A stretch of 64,000 nucleotides of DNA from Armigeres subalbatus (GCF_024139115.2 NC_085140.1:30305806-30369805), one strand, 5' to 3'. Counted from the stretch's first letter, positions 21,030-33,263 are shown. Numbers and translations are program-made. The notes: a model not told the origin generated them from the letters alone.

Positions 21030-23029
21030 ACAAGCTTGAAATAATTTTCTCAAGCATTAAAAATATAGTTTCTATCTAGCTATCAGATGAGTTATTAGGT
21101 ACTATTCTAGTTGGTTCCACCATTTTCAAAATTTCTCTCGGAGTGTCAACACAAAGCTAAACAATCTGAATCATTCCTGCAGTACGCGAGTCGATAGTTA
21201 AGCGAATGCAAAAGTTGCACGTTATAAATATTTTTCAAAAGATAAATCATGCACAGCACTGAAAATCCCAAAGCGATTTTCATTCAGCTTCAAGCCAGGT
21301 CGGCTGCAGTCGTCAAAAATATTCATCACAACCGGCAGCTTATTTTAATCATGTTCTCAAAACGGATAGAAGCATCACCCATCCTCGCCCGTCGTACCAT
21401 CCCAGGAAGGCCCGTCATCGGTTGTCAGTCAGTGCCGTCAATTCCGACACGGCCCTGCGGTATGAATCGACACTATCCGCAATTTGCCTTTCCATTCAGC
21501 GATGGTGATGTTTTGATACTTGGAAGCCTCTTATCCGGAGCAAGTGAAAAAAAAACTTCAGCACACTTCCAGCCCACGAGTATAGGATACAGAAATGTCG
21601 CCGTCTGAGTCTATCACGCCTATCGAGGTGGGATGAGGAATATAAATCTCTCTTATTCAAAATCAGTACCACATGTTTGATTATGATTGATGAAGACTCC
21701 TCTTCTAGCGTGTCAGTTGCAAGCATCGCTCCACTCCTTTCCTTGTTTCAATAGACTGGCCCATAATCGCTTTATGTTATCAAAATACTACTCGCATAAC
21801 TATTTCCCTGAATAAGATTTTCATCCTTTTTTCATAAAACTAACATACAAAAGTTTTAGCGTGCAAATCTTGACCAGTCTACTGCCTCCGCTGGAATTGA
21901 GTTCGCTTGATATACGATGGCACTGAGGTCGCCAAAGATTACAATCATGGAGTGAGGGGATGCAGGAAAGGATTACTCTCTAGCAGCTGCTTCCGTTCTT
22001 CTTAAGCTTTTTTGGTTTCGCTCTTATGGCATAAAGAGCAAAAAATGGTTACGAAGAAATTCGATCCAGGAGACATCGTTCGTTACCAAGCGGGATCAAA
22101 CTGTCTTGTCTCTGCCAACGTCGTCGTCGTCTTCATCTCCGAATCAAGCGTAACGGAGATGAACGAGATTCGGATCACCTGAAGCATATTTGCCTTAAAG
22201 GATTAGCCGCCGCTCGCCTTGGGGCCTCATCTGACGGTGTCGTTCGAAACGGATTACGTTTGACACTTTTGTGTTCCTCGACCTGCTCGGTCGCTCGCGG
22301 ATGGATGGAACAAATTGCATTATCATTATCCATAATGATCCACCAATTTAAATAACACGAGCAAAATGCCACTCCAAATTGCAACAGGCAGTGGCTTCTG
22401 TCCAGGAAAACAAAACACTGAGGTGCCACCTGAACGTCCTTTAAGCTTATTAGCGTTTCGTGCCTTCTTCAGGTGGGAAACAACGAAAACATAATTATGA
22501 TTACTTCTTGAACAGGACGGTAAGATGGTTTTTTCGCGTTCATAATATCAATATACGTAGAAGCTCAGACAGAAACAGAAAATGACACGCACAAGGAAAA
22601 TGAGTTTTGGTTGGTTCTGGTCCTTTGATTGTGTTGCATGGAAAATAAAAATTAATCCCGTTAAATGAGTACCCAGCAGAAACCAGGCCCAGGCGAGGAA
22701 ACCCACAACTGCTGTCCCGGAATTGCGTACCATCGTAGAAGACTTGTCCCTAAGTCACCATTCGACTTCGCAGTATACAAGCAAACTCGGTTGGCGGCCT
22801 AATGATAATAAGCCTACATAATTTATGGTAATTTGGAACGCATTAACGCCCTTCGAAATCTTCGGAGTCAAAACGGTAAATAATGCGCAGATGGGAGTTT
22901 GGGAAGCGTGCTCGTGGGAACATTGACTGGTAGGGTAAAATCAATATTTTTTCTATCAAACTCATCTTCATTCTTCTAGCGTTGCATTGGAATGGGAAAA
23001 AAATATTTGGCATGATCCCGACCTGCTAG
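21030..23029. other. Unassigned sequence
   Basis: About 2 kb with no repeat boundary or credible gene. The ORFs at 21249-21608, 22175-22429 and 22548-22733 have no recognisable domains. Confidence 0.35.
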
Positions 23030-23163
23030 AGAAATCAATTCGTCGAGCTGAGTCCATTGGTATATAAAACTATGTGTCTCCGAGCCTTCTATCAAAAGTT
23101 CGGTTTTGGAGTCATCCTATAACCTTTACGTATACTTATTACGTATACAAGAAAGGCAAAAAG
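23030..23163 (+). mobile_element. GCCTTTCTCGT MITE, right half
   Basis: AATTCGTCGAGCTGAGTCC, ACTATGTGTCTCCGAGCC, AACCTTTACGTATACTTAT and ACAAGAAAGGC, a diverged copy of 7921-8057 without the (AC)n part. Confidence 0.7.
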
Positions 23164-24297
23164 GATTCACACTTGAATGTATATTCCAACGCGTTCACCA
23201 CCCTCAGCTGGGTGATTTTTTTTTGCAAAAACTTCACTATTGTTTGATACTTTGGTTTCTGTTTCCCTTTCGAGTGGTGAGGATGCTTCCAGAATTTTGA
23301 GGGTGCTCAAATTGCGTCTGGTTCATCAAATTCCAGTGGAAATGTGGGAAGCCTCCGGTTCGACATGGTCCCTCGCCAGTCCCAAGTGAGAATCGTCGAA
23401 AACCCCTTTTCATGCCTCCCGCATGAATTTTGCACGAGCATGTGTGTACCCAGAGCAAACATAAAATCAGCACAACTATACAAAGGCTGCAAAGAACACA
23501 AGCGCGCTCCCACACACATACATACGTACACCTGTTTCAGATTCACCAAAGTTCAGATTGGCGGTTTAGCAGTTGAATGTTGGCCGAGCTGTTGGACAGC
23601 ACACCCGAGAGTGGATGTCGTAATCAATTTGTGTAAACCTCGTTCGGGCCAACCTCCTCCTGGTGCTGGTCCTTCTGACCGTCCCACACCGGAGAACAAA
23701 AGTATGTTTGTCTGTTTGCTGGCTTTCGGTTCGTTGCATTATGATGAGACAAACGACATCCATGGCGGGCGAGGACTCCGGTGGTAGTTTTTACTTTCGA
23801 AATGGGATGCCGCACAGAAGGAGCGCTTTTTGTGGTGAAGAGACCTAGGGGAAAAGAAGCTGAAAGTCGGTGAAAGAACGATGGGCAGTGCCGGGCGGAA
23901 ATAATGAGATGGAATTTCATTATGTAGCACAGGAATTGATTGATGGAGGTCATGGTTTGGTTTTGGCCGTTTTGGGCAAACAGACGTCGATGGAATACTT
24001 TATCTTATCCACCCGACAGTACAGTACGGTCTTTTACTGCACGTCTGTAGCGTCCACACAACATGAACTCCGCCTCCGTGAGCACAAATCAGGATCAAAA
24101 TGATTTGATTTTTACCATCTGAACCACCGTTGTGGTTTGTCAAACAAAGCAGTGATCAAAGCATTTTCTTGGGAGCGGAGTCAATATTGGTACATCGATC
24201 AGCCTTATAACAAGTTGATTATATCTGTTTTCCTTTAAGGCGCGAGATAAAAGAGATCCCTAGAAACAAAAATTATGTATACAACCAATACTACTAC
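23164..24297. other. Unassigned sequence before the BEL LTR
   Basis: No supported gene. Overlapping ORFs on both strands at 23240-23950 show no family features. Confidence 0.35.
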
Positions 24298-24735
24298 TGT
24301 TGGAGATCAATGTAAGCTGCATCGAGCATCCCCTCGATTGCTGGCTACCAATCTACGGTTACCACCAACGACGATCGTTATCAGCCGATAAACGCGGGAT
24401 TGCTATTATAAGAATGTATTGTTGAATGGGACCTTTTGTAGTATAAGAAATACGTGCGGTTCTTAGTGTATCACAATAGAGTTATCTGGGCAGTCACGTC
24501 GAGCGCACATTTTGTAATATAGTATAAGATAGTTAATCTAATAAATAAGTAGTTTTTTGATTAAAATGCAGTGTTTGCTAATCCACGTCTGTGTTTTCAC
24601 TGTACGCTATCGAAAGCCGCGATAATCGGTGACAAGCTTATCATTTACAAGCTGTGGGCAGTGATTCCGCCAGCAAGAACTGTGTTTGGCGATTTTCTGA
24701 GTTTAACCCAAGAGAACCAGTCTAGCTATCGAACA
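24298..24735 (+). repeat. Probable 5' LTR of BEL copy 1
   Basis: Begins TGTTGGAGAT and ends CTATCGAACA, the usual TG...CA form, 438 bp, with AATAAATAAG at 24541-24550 as a possible polyadenylation signal. It is followed by GAGTGGTCCTTCGAGTCGG, the wording I associate with the start of the BEL internal region. There is no second LTR to compare with, so both limits are inferred. Confidence 0.5.
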
Positions 24736-25285
24736 GAGTGGTCCTTCGAGTCGGATGTCTGAAGGAAACCCCATCCGGTAGGACAGCAACAAGCAACAAT
24801 ATACGGTTCGTCAAAGCAGTCATCTTAGCCCTATTTAATTGTTCACCGGAAAACGCCATCTTCTTTGAGAGCGTTGGTTGGTTGGCGCCATCATAGGATA
24901 GAATATAATACAAGGCATATAACTTACCTTGAATAGGTGAGTGCATTTCCAAATAGTTTACATCCTATATCCCAGTACTACTCGCGGTCTTTCTATTGGA
25001 ATAGGAATCTAACACCGATTCCCGTGCATCGACGCTGACGAAATATATGTCCAAAAACACCTACTCATCGTTGTTGGCAACTAAGGCGCTTGTGGAAGCG
25101 GACTACATCCCATATACCCGCACACATTCACTTGAACAACACCGTTGTCCCACCTATTGCGGTTCGTTCGTGGAGCATCTTTACATAAACACAAGGCTCG
25201 TTTGAAGAGCTATAAGGTAATTAGCTCTCCAAACACTTTATTCCAATCAAGCTTTGCTACTTGGTCTTCTTTTCGAGGAATCATC

Positions 25286-27193
25286 ATGCCGAAAGGTAAA
25301 TCGCTGCGGACACTACAGGCGCGACTCAAAGGACTGCAGACGACATTTACGAATCTGAACTCCTTCATGGGAAAATACACGACCGGAACGAACCCGATGG
25401 AGGTAACCGTGCGACTGAACAAGCTAGATGACATGTGGGATCAAATGAACGAAGCCATCGACGAAATAATTGCGCACGAAGAGTCACCCGATGATCCAGA
25501 AGCCTTCGTGAAAGATCGGATTTCTTTCGAGAACCAGTTCTTCACCTTGAAAACATTCCTATTGGATAAAATTCAACCTGTTCAAAACAACCCGCCCAGC
25601 TCCACCACCAATAACCCCGGTGGCACTCTTTCGACGACCCACGTGCGATTACCACAGATAACTCTCCCAAAATTCAGCGGAAAATTAGATGAATGGCTTT
25701 CGTTTCGGGACCTGTACACAGCTCTAATTCATTGGCAGGCGGATCTGCCCGCCGTGGAAAAATTTCATTATCTCCGAAGCCAATTGGAAGGTGAAGCATT
25801 GTCCGTGATTGACTCTCTTCCGCTAACCTCCGCGAATTATAATGTTGCATGGGATTTGCTGGCACAACGATACACAAACTCTAAATTTCTCCGTAAGTTG
25901 CAAGTTCAGGCTCTTTTCGAGCTACCAACAGTGAAAAAGGAATCACCGACGGAACTACATTCGCTTCTGGACTCCTTTGAGAAGATAGTAAAATCTCTGG
26001 ATCAAGTCGTTGCTGACAAAGCAGATTATAAGGATTTGCTGCTGCTACACGTACTAACATCACGGCTGGATAACACCACGAGAAGAGGCTGGGAAGAGCA
26101 TTCATCCAACGCACCAACGGACACTCTAAAGGACCTCACAGGTTTTCTTCAACGTCGTATTAGGATCCTGGAATCTCTACCATGTAAGGTACCAGAACAA
26201 AAAACGGACACCAATTATTCGAAGCTACCGAAGAAGGTCATCATGACGAAGTCTTGTAATGCAACGTTTCAGTCATCGGCATCCAACAAATGTGTGGCCT
26301 GCAGTGAAAATCATTTGTTGTACCAATGTCCTCAATTCCTAAAAATGACTGTTTCAGACAGAGACGGCATTCTTCGAAGTAACTCATTGTGCCGAAATTG
26401 CTTCCGAAGAGGACATCAGGCGAAGGAATGTTCGTCTAAATTTTCGTGTCGAAATTGTAGAGGGAAACATCACACGAGGAAACGAAATGCGAAGACCTTT
26501 TTTTCCAAAATTGTAAAACGAAATGATTCTGGGCGGTACATGGTGTCTTTACCAAAAAACGATGAGATGTTAGCCAGATTAGGAAGTTCCAGGTCGCTTG
26601 CAGATAGGAGGTTTATGCAACTGGAGAAGCGTTTGGGCAAGGATGACAAATTACTTGAGGCATACTGCGCTTTCCTGGAAGAGTACGAGGCCCTGGGTCA
26701 TATGCAACTGGTATCAAGAACTGAAATAGCAGAAAGTCGGTGCTATCTCCCTCATCATCCTGTTATGAAGGAGGATAGTACAACCACAAAGGTGAGGGTT
26801 GTTTTTGACGCCTCGGCTCAAACAACCTCAGGACTGTCCCTCAACGATGGGTTGCTCGCAGGTCCTGTAAATCAGTATGATTTGAGGTCTATAAAACTGC
26901 GAAGCCGAACTCGTCAGATCATGCTAGTGGCCGACATAGAAAAAATGTTTCGGCAGATACAAGTCTGCCCCGAGGATTGCCGTTTCCAGTCTATTTTGTG
27001 GAGGTCGCGTGCAGACGAACCATTATCTACCTATGAGCTTCGTACCGTTACATATGGCACGAAACCAGCGCCTTTCTTAGCCACAAGGACTTTGGTTCAA
27101 CTGGCTACGGATGAGGAGGAAAACTTCCCACTAGCGTCGAAGGCTATAAAGGAAGACTTCTATACAGACGACGCTAATAACAGGAGCAGATGA
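25286..27193 (+). pseudogene. BEL Gag fused in frame to partial reverse transcriptase
   Basis: Capsid/nucleocapsid protein joined to RT. The start at ATG 25286 (MPKGKSLRTLQARLKGLQ) is preferred over the upstream in-frame 25145, which lies in leader sequence. The DUF1759-type Gag domain covers about residues 110-300 (LPQITLPKFSGKLDEWLSF). Zinc knuckles include CRNCFRRGHQAKEC. At about 26475 the text jumps from the third knuckle (CRNCRGKHH) to the RT linker, skipping the roughly 760 bp of protease and linker found in copy 2, yet the frame is kept. RT follows with LVADIEKMFRQI and a catalytic box reading YTDD (27161-27172); the frame is lost at about 27175. Confidence 0.85.
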
Positions 27194-27200
27194 ACCGATC

Positions 27201-27794
27201 GTGGCGAAGAAGCTTAGAATTGAATTGGAGGAGTTATTGAGGAAGGGAGGATTTGTCCTACGAAAGTTCGCTTCCAACTCTGAGACAGTCCTAGAGGATC
27301 TAGCTGTGGAAAATCGTTCAATCCAAACAATTGATGGAATTCATTTGGATCCTAATTCAACGGTGAAGACGCTTGGTTTGGTATGGATGCCTAACACGGA
27401 TGTTTTGCGGTTCAGTTTCCGAATCTCTCCATTGACGGAGGATGCGATATTAACTAAACGAAAGGTTTTGTCCGAAATCGCAACTCTTTTTGACCCTTTG
27501 GGACTCATCGGAGCGGTTATAACAAAGGCCAAAATTACAATGCAGCTTCTGTGGCGCCTACAAGATGAAAACAACCACCAATTAGCATGGGATGCCCAAC
27601 TTCCTGTGAAGGTAGCAGAAGAATGGATTCGTTTTAATCGGCAGCTTCCCATTCTGAACAAACTGCGAATAGAAAGATTGGTCATAGTAGCAAAACCGGT
27701 GAATACCCAACTGCATCTTTTTTCAGATGCCTCAGAAAAGGCATTTGGAGCCTGTGCCTACCTACGGAGCGGAGAATCTTTTTTCTTTGGGTAG
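27201..27794 (+). pseudogene. BEL RT thumb and RNase H start (copy 1)
   Basis: Continues RT after the frameshift near 27175. Contains ATLFDPLGLIGAVITKAK, a typical Pao RT C-terminal segment, and LHLFSDASEKAFGACAYL, the first catalytic Asp strand of RNase H. It ends where about 150 bp of RNase H are missing compared with copy 2 (34200-34400), which breaks the frame. The start shown is only the first Met in this frame; coding homology begins a few codons earlier. Confidence 0.8.
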
Positions 27795-27795
27795 A

Positions 27796-29425
27796 TTCAA
27801 CTACCGTCTTGCGTTGGCTGCTAGCACCTCCGGCGACATGGGCAACATTTGTCGCCAACCGTGTGTGTAAAGTGCAAGCAATGACGGAAAACTGCAACTG
27901 GCGACACGTACCGGGCGAACAAAATCCAGCCGACCTCATATCCCGAGGAATCTGGCCGGAAGAAGTTATAAGCAATCAACTATGGTGGGAAGGGCCTTAT
28001 TGGCTAAGGACAGCTTCGGAGAATTGGCCAATGCAACAAAAATTCACTTTCGGAGAACATGAAGAAGAACGCAGGCGAGCTGCGTTTGTGGTATCCACAA
28101 AAGAAAATGAGATTTTCATCACGGAATATGTGGCACGATTTTCCAGTTTCACTACTTTGATCCGAACAACTGCATATATACGACGTTATTTACACAATCT
28201 TCAAGCAAAATCCTGTTCTCGGAGGTCATCTAGTTTCATTTCGACGGAAGAGCTGCAACAGGCGGAAAATATCGTCATACTTCGAGTCCAACAATCGACC
28301 TTTCATGCGGAGATCAGTGCACTAACTAAGGGAGCAAGAGTCCCACGATCGTCTCCCCTACGCTGGTATCATCCATTCCTGGCAAACAATGGGATGCTAC
28401 GAGTTGGTGGACGAATAGGTCAAGCCCAAGAGCCCGATTATACAACTCATCCAATTGTACTACCTGCTCGACATGTGTTCACCACTCTGCGGATGCGTTA
28501 TTATCATCATCGTCTTTTACACGCTGGACCACAGCTGATGTTGAGTACTATTCGTCTGCGATATTGGCCTCTCGGTGGACGAAATTTGGCAAGAACGATT
28601 TATCATCAATGTGTGCGATGTTATCGCACGAAACCAAAGGCTATTCGGCAGTTTATGGCGGAGCTGCCAGCCCCTCGAGTCACCCCAAATAGACCGTTCG
28701 CATCTTCGGGAGTGGACTACTTCGGTCCAGTGTTCGTTCGAATGGGTCATCGACAGCGAGCAGTCAAGGCATATGTATCAGTTTTCGTGTGTTTTTCGAC
28801 CAAGGCGGTTCATTTAGAACTAGTGACGGACATGTCGACAGCACGATTTATCCAGGCTTTAAGGAGGTTTGTCTCGCGTCGTGGGAGGTGCTCCAATTTA
28901 TATTCGAATAATGGCACCAACTTTGTTGGGGCCAAGAACCAAATGAAGGAGCTGATCAAAAGGTTGAGGTCCAAGGAGCATCACGATGCTGTAGCGAAAG
29001 ATTGCGCTGATGATGGCATGGTGTGGCACTTCATTCCACCCGGCGGACCCCACTTTGGTGGCTTGTGGGAGGCCGCCGTACGAGCAGCAAAGGTGCATCT
29101 GTTACGGGTGCTTGGAGACACGGTAGTTACTTACGAGGATATGGTTACGCTCCTTGCTCAAGTGGAGTGCTGCTTGAATTCCAGGCCATTAACTCAGCTC
29201 TCCGACGATCCCGGGGACCTGCAACATTTAACCCCTGGTCATTTTCTAGTGGGATCGGCCTTGCAAGAGTTACCAGTTGAGGAATTGTTGCATATTCCTG
29301 TTGGAAAACTCAAGGATCTTGAAGCCACACAGCGCAGACTACAAGATTTTTGGAAAAGGTGGAGGTCTGAATACCTTACTCAACTTCAGGCTCGCACCAA
29401 ATGGTGGCAACCGCCTGTGGATATT
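27796..29425 (+). pseudogene. BEL RNase H end and integrase (copy 1), catalytic Asp lost
   Basis: Opens with the last RNase H strand (VDSTTVLRW) and NPADLISRGIWPEE, then the integrase: HHRLLHAGPQ, a Cys-x2-Cys (CVRCYR), GVDYFGP (first Asp, 28715), LYSNNGTNF where Pao integrases have SDNG (Asp to Asn at 28917-28919), and GLWEAAVRAAK (Glu). The C-terminal region (DFWKRWRSEYL) is cut at 29420. The apparent ORF then reads about 250 nt into antisense LINE sequence. With one of the three DDE acids changed, integration activity would be lost even if the protein were expressed. Confidence 0.85.
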
Positions 29426-29733
29426 ATTTATTTACGCAGATCAAGACCGGAGTGGCATTTGCAGTACATAAACAGTCATCTCTTTTCAGCTCGGTCCATA
29501 ACTACATGTTGTCGCTTTCACGCAGTCTTCGAAGAACTTTGCTTAATGCGCACCTCACAATCTTGTGCTCGTCGGATTGTTATCGAGACCCATTTTCACC
29601 GGTTTGCTGTTCGACATCCTGGATACGTAACTGGCATACCCAAGTCGTGCGATCTTCACGGTGTGAACAATTGACAGTTCTTCCAACAGCGCAGCATCTT
29701 TCGGAGTCTGAAATATGTATGATTTCAAGACAA
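29421..29733 (-). mobile_element. Old diverged RTE-like LINE 3' fragment
   Basis: Minus-strand 3' end of the same LINE family as copies A-C, clearly more diverged. The antisense peptide SIVHTVKIARLGYAS corresponds to SIVHTAKIGRLRWAG of copy B. An internal deletion near 29700 joins it to the part matching 30476-30505. A short ATTATTTATTTA tail at 29424-29435 marks the junction with the BEL element. Confidence 0.7.
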
Positions 29734-29734
29734 A

Positions 29735-29920
29735 TTTTTCAAAACGACATATCTGCTTTTGTAAACAAAGATTCAAAAAACGATTTGACGAATCTGATAG
29801 CTCTCAATATCAATAGATAGGTGAAGGATTCCGCTACCTGCTGATGGTGTTGGTTTGCGTAGAAGAGCTATCAGATTCGTCAAATCGTCGTTTGAAAAGC
29901 AGATAAATCGTTTTGAAAAT
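29735..29920. mobile_element. Fold-back (long inverted repeat) element
   Basis: Arms 29735-29804 and 29864-29920 are complementary over about 55 bases (TTTGACGAATCTGATAGCTC pairs with GAGCTATCAGATTCGTCAAA), with a small insertion in the left arm and a 59-bp loop. No ORF. Confidence 0.75.
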
Positions 29921-29951
29921 TATGTTTTGATTTCCAACACTACCCCCGAAT

Positions 29952-31273
29952 TTATTATTATTATTTAATCAGACTAAGGCCGAAGTGGCCTGTGCGGTAT
30001 ATAAGCGTCTTCTCCATTCGGCTCGGTCCATGGCTACACGTCGCCAACCACGCAGTCTACGGAGGGTCCGCAAGTCATCTTCCACCTGATCGATCCACCT
30101 TGCCCGCTGCGCACCTCGCCTTCTTGTGCCCGTCGGATCGTTGTCGAGAACCATTTTCACCGGGTTACTGTCCGACATTCTGGCTACGTGCCCGGCCCAT
30201 CGCAGTCGTCCGATTTTCGCGGTGTGAACGATGGATGGTTCTCCCAACAGCTGATGCAATTCGTGGTTCATTCGCCTCCTCCACGTACCGTCCGCCATCT
30301 GCACCCCACCATAGATGGTACGCAGCACCTTCCTTTCGCAAAACCCAAGTGCGCGTTGGTCCTCCACGAGCATCGTCCAGGTCTCGTGTCCGTAGAGGAC
30401 TACCTGTCTAATTAGCGTTTTGTAGATTGTCAGTTTGGTACGGCGGCGAACTCTATTCGATCGGAGCGTCTTGCGGAGTCCAAAGTACGTACGATTTCCA
30501 GCCACTATGCGTCTCCGAATTTCTCTGCTGGTGTCATTTTCGGCAGTCACCAGTGAGCCCAAGTACACAAATTCTTCTACCACCTCGATTTCGTCACCAC
30601 CGATGCAAACTCGCGGTGGGTGGCTCACATTGTCTTCTCTTGAACCTCTTCCTATCATGTACTTCGTCTTCGACGTGTTGATGACTAGTCCGATCCGCTT
30701 AGCTTCCCTCTTCAGTCTGATGTAGGCTTCCTCCATCTTCTCAAAGTTACGTGCCATAATATCTATGTCGTCGGCGAAACCAAATAGCTGGACGGACTTA
30801 TTGAAAATTGTACCACTCGTGTTAATCCCTGCTCTTCGTATTACCCCTTCCAAAGCGATGTTGAATAGCAAACACGAAAGACCATCACCTTGCCGTAACC
30901 CTCTGCGGGTTTCGAAGGGACTCGAGAATGCCCTGAAACTCGAACTACGCACATCACCCGATCCATCGTCGCTTTGATCAACCGTGTCAGTTTATCCGGA
31001 AAACCGTGTTCGTGCATTAGCTGCCATAGCTGGTCCCGATCGATTGTATCATATGCGGCTTTGAAGTCGATGAATAGATGATGTGTGGGCACGTTGTATT
31101 CGCGGCATTTCTGCAGTACTTGGCGAATGGCGAACACCTGGTCCGTGGTGGAGCGTTCGCCCATAAAACCCGCCTGGTACTGCCCCACGAACTCCCTTGC
31201 AGTTGGTGCTAGTCGACGGCATAAAATTTGGGAGAGTACCTTGTAGGCGGCGTTCAGCAATGTGATTGCGCGG
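29952..31273 (-). mobile_element. RTE-like LINE, copy B, 14-bp TSD
   Basis: A 5'-truncated 1.3-kb copy with a 3' tail of AAT units (29952-29968). The 14-bp sequence CACTACCCCCGAAT flanks it at 29938-29951 and 31274-31287, a perfect target-site duplication. Confidence 0.95.
29969..31273 (-). pseudogene. LINE RT palm to C-terminus (copy B), one frameshift
   Basis: Two overlapping frames, 31260-30841 and 30952-29969, with a single break near 30945. The first holds LLNAAYKVLSQILCRRL, FVGQYQAGF and HHLFIDFKAAYDTID. The second holds the catalytic FADDIDIMARN, EEFVYLGSLVT, YGHETWTM, RMNHELHQLLGEPS and RLRWAGHVARM, and ends near 29972. The endonuclease and N-terminal RT were never copied. This is the least damaged RT core in the window but cannot act alone. 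Confidence 0.85.
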
Positions 31274-31287
31274 CACTACCCCCGAAT

Positions 31288-31600
31288 GCGATACGTAATT
31301 TGTGAACAGACCCTCATGTTACCGACAGGGTACCCTTCGATTTCAAGTGATTTTTTTTGGGGTTCCAAAATACCCTGGATTTTGAAATTCAGTGACATCT
31401 TCAAACAAGACAAAATTTAGGTTTGGGTGATATCAAAATGAAAATCCAGCAAGGGGGCCTTGGGGAGGGGCTTCTGAATATTTTTATCCCGTAACATACC
31501 CACAGGGTACTCGGATACCTACGTTCTTGGTATGAAGATAAATTCGTCTGTTTTGAACCGATTTAGATGATTCAGTTTGCTATGAATGTAGACATTTGTC
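31288..31600. other. Unassigned spacer
   Basis: Contains two related words, CGACAGGGTACCC and CCACAGGGTACTC, about 170 bases apart. No ORF or clear element. Confidence 0.4.
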
Positions 31601-31610
31601 TTTTATTCTC

Positions 31611-31760
31611 GGGGGCAGCAGGGAATATGTCCAAGGGCCCACCCCAGGCCATCTTCGAGTTGTGGCGCCTGCCTAGGATGTGGTAGGGTTTGACAGTAGG
31701 CCTTGTTAAACCTCTATAAAAAGCTGTTGGTGGAAATCATGTGCACCCGATTGGACCCAA
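31611..31760 (+). mobile_element. Possible 5' end of another R1-clade element
   Basis: GGGGCAGCAGGGAATATGTCC plus AAGGGC resembles the 5' end of R1 copy 1 (5058-5087), but the similarity fades after about 35 bases. Possibly a related subfamily. Confidence 0.3.
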
Positions 31761-31771
31761 CCACAAAGCGC

Positions 31772-31845
31772 TGTTATTATTATTATTATCTTTATTTGTG
31801 AGGTTTTCGGCCCTGGGCCGGTTCACCTCGTAAAGGCGCTTTTGG
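31772..31845 (-). mobile_element. LINE 3' tail fragment with (AAT)n
   Basis: On the minus strand: CGAGGTGAACCGGCCCAGGG, CCGAAAACCTCACAAATAAA, then AAT repeats. The polyadenylation-like AATAAAG and the AAT tail mark a retrotransposon 3' end that I recognise as dispersed in Aedes. It sits at the 5' edge of BEL copy 2. Confidence 0.5.
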
Positions 31846-31885
31846 GAGGAGAATTCCTTAATCTGCTACAAAGAAGCAGGATAAG

Positions 31886-33263
31886 GTGAAGAATTTGATC
31901 AACTTTCGCCAGACCAGGATCAAGATTATTGGATCCTTTCCGCTGAAACCTTCCGAGAAAAGAGAAACGCCGAAGATGCCTTCCCGAAAACCATCGCTCA
32001 CTCGATCGAGACACAATGCAGTTTACAACACTGGGTTACACTGCACAGCTTGTTCAGCATCTCATCTACTTTTCCAATGCCCAGCATTTCAGATGATGTC
32101 TGTGTCATCTCGAGATAAACTGCTACGGAGCCATTCGCTGTGCAGAAACTGTTTCCGACGTGGTCACCAGGCCAACGAGTGCACGTCGAAATATGTCTGC
32201 CGTAGCTGCAAGGGGAAGCACCATACACTAGTGTGCTTCCATTCCGAAAATACCTCTAGAAGAAGAGGTGCCTCTGCTGATCGACCAAGCACCAGTAGTG
32301 TACAGTTCTCCAGTGAGACTAATTCCAACACAGTCCTCGATTCAATAGTGTCTTCCAATATTGCGATCAACCACTCAGCTTCAGTATTGCTGACCACCGC
32401 AATCGTTCTAGTGGAGGACGATGAAGGAGTAGCCTTTCCAACTCGGGCGCTCCTAGATTCAGAATCTGAATGTAATTTCATGGCAGAGCGGCTCTGCCAG
32501 AAAATGAAGATCAAGCGAAAGCGCTCGAACATCAACGTTGTGGGAATTGGACAGTCAAATATGAAGGTGCGACATCGTGTCGAAACCAAAATCAAGTCGC
32601 AAGTTTTACCATTCTCGCATAGGATGGAGTACCTCATTATTCCGACCGTTACGTCGAATCTTCCAACTGGCAGATCCATCCTTCTTCGAATCAGCTGCTG
32701 TCGATCTGGTGATTGGTATACAACATTTCTTCGATCTCATCAAATCCAGAAAGATATCATTGGGAAATGGGCTCCCGACGTTGAATGAGTCTGTTTTTGG
32801 CTGGATTGTTTCTGGTGTGGTCAACGATGCCGGTGCTGTAGTCCAAAAATCCTGCTACACAGCAATGGCTACCGGTTTCGAGGAGCTGATCAATCGGTCT
32901 TGGAACTGCGAAGAATTGGAAACCAGCAACAACTATTCCCCAGAGGGGGAGAGATGCGAGGAGAATTTCAAACGATCCGTGCGGAGATCCGAAAATGGAC
33001 GGTACACCGTGTGGTATCCAAGGAACCATGACAAATTAGTCGAATTGGGCGAGTCAAGGGACATTGCGCTTCGACGACTTTTATGGTTGGAACGCAGACT
33101 GGATAGGGATCCAGAGCTACACGAGCATTATAAACAGTTCATGGTGGAGTACGAACAACTCGGGCACATGCGCAAGGTGGTCGATACAGGGAAAGAGGGT
33201 TTCCATCCAAAGATGTTTCCTTCCACATCATCCAGTCGTCAAACAGGACAGCACAACGACTAA
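31886..33263 (+). pseudogene. BEL Gag C-terminus, protease and RT start (copy 2)
   Basis: Frame one (31886-32690) has three zinc knuckles (CTACSASHLLFQC, CRNCFRRGHQANEC, CRSCKGKHHTLVC) and the retropepsin region TRALLDSESECNFM, in which the usual DSG glycine is replaced by Glu (near 32460). A frameshift near 32690 passes to 32680-33263 with the linker (LIKSRKISLGNGLP, SRDIALRRLLWLERRL) leading into RT. Another shift follows near 33215. The changed protease site and the shifts indicate an inactive relic. Confidence 0.8.

Larger units (their letters stand above)
24298..29420 (+). mobile_element. BEL/Pao LTR retrotransposon, copy 1, 3'-truncated
   Basis: Order: probable 5' LTR (24298-24735), leader (24736-25285), Gag joined in frame to RT (25286-27180), RT thumb and start of RNase H (27181-27794), and the rest of RNase H plus integrase (27796-29420). 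Most of the protease region and about 150 bp of RNase H are deleted relative to copy 2. The 3' end, including the 3' LTR, is missing: at 29421 the sequence becomes a diverged LINE fragment. No autonomous function is possible. Confidence 0.9.
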
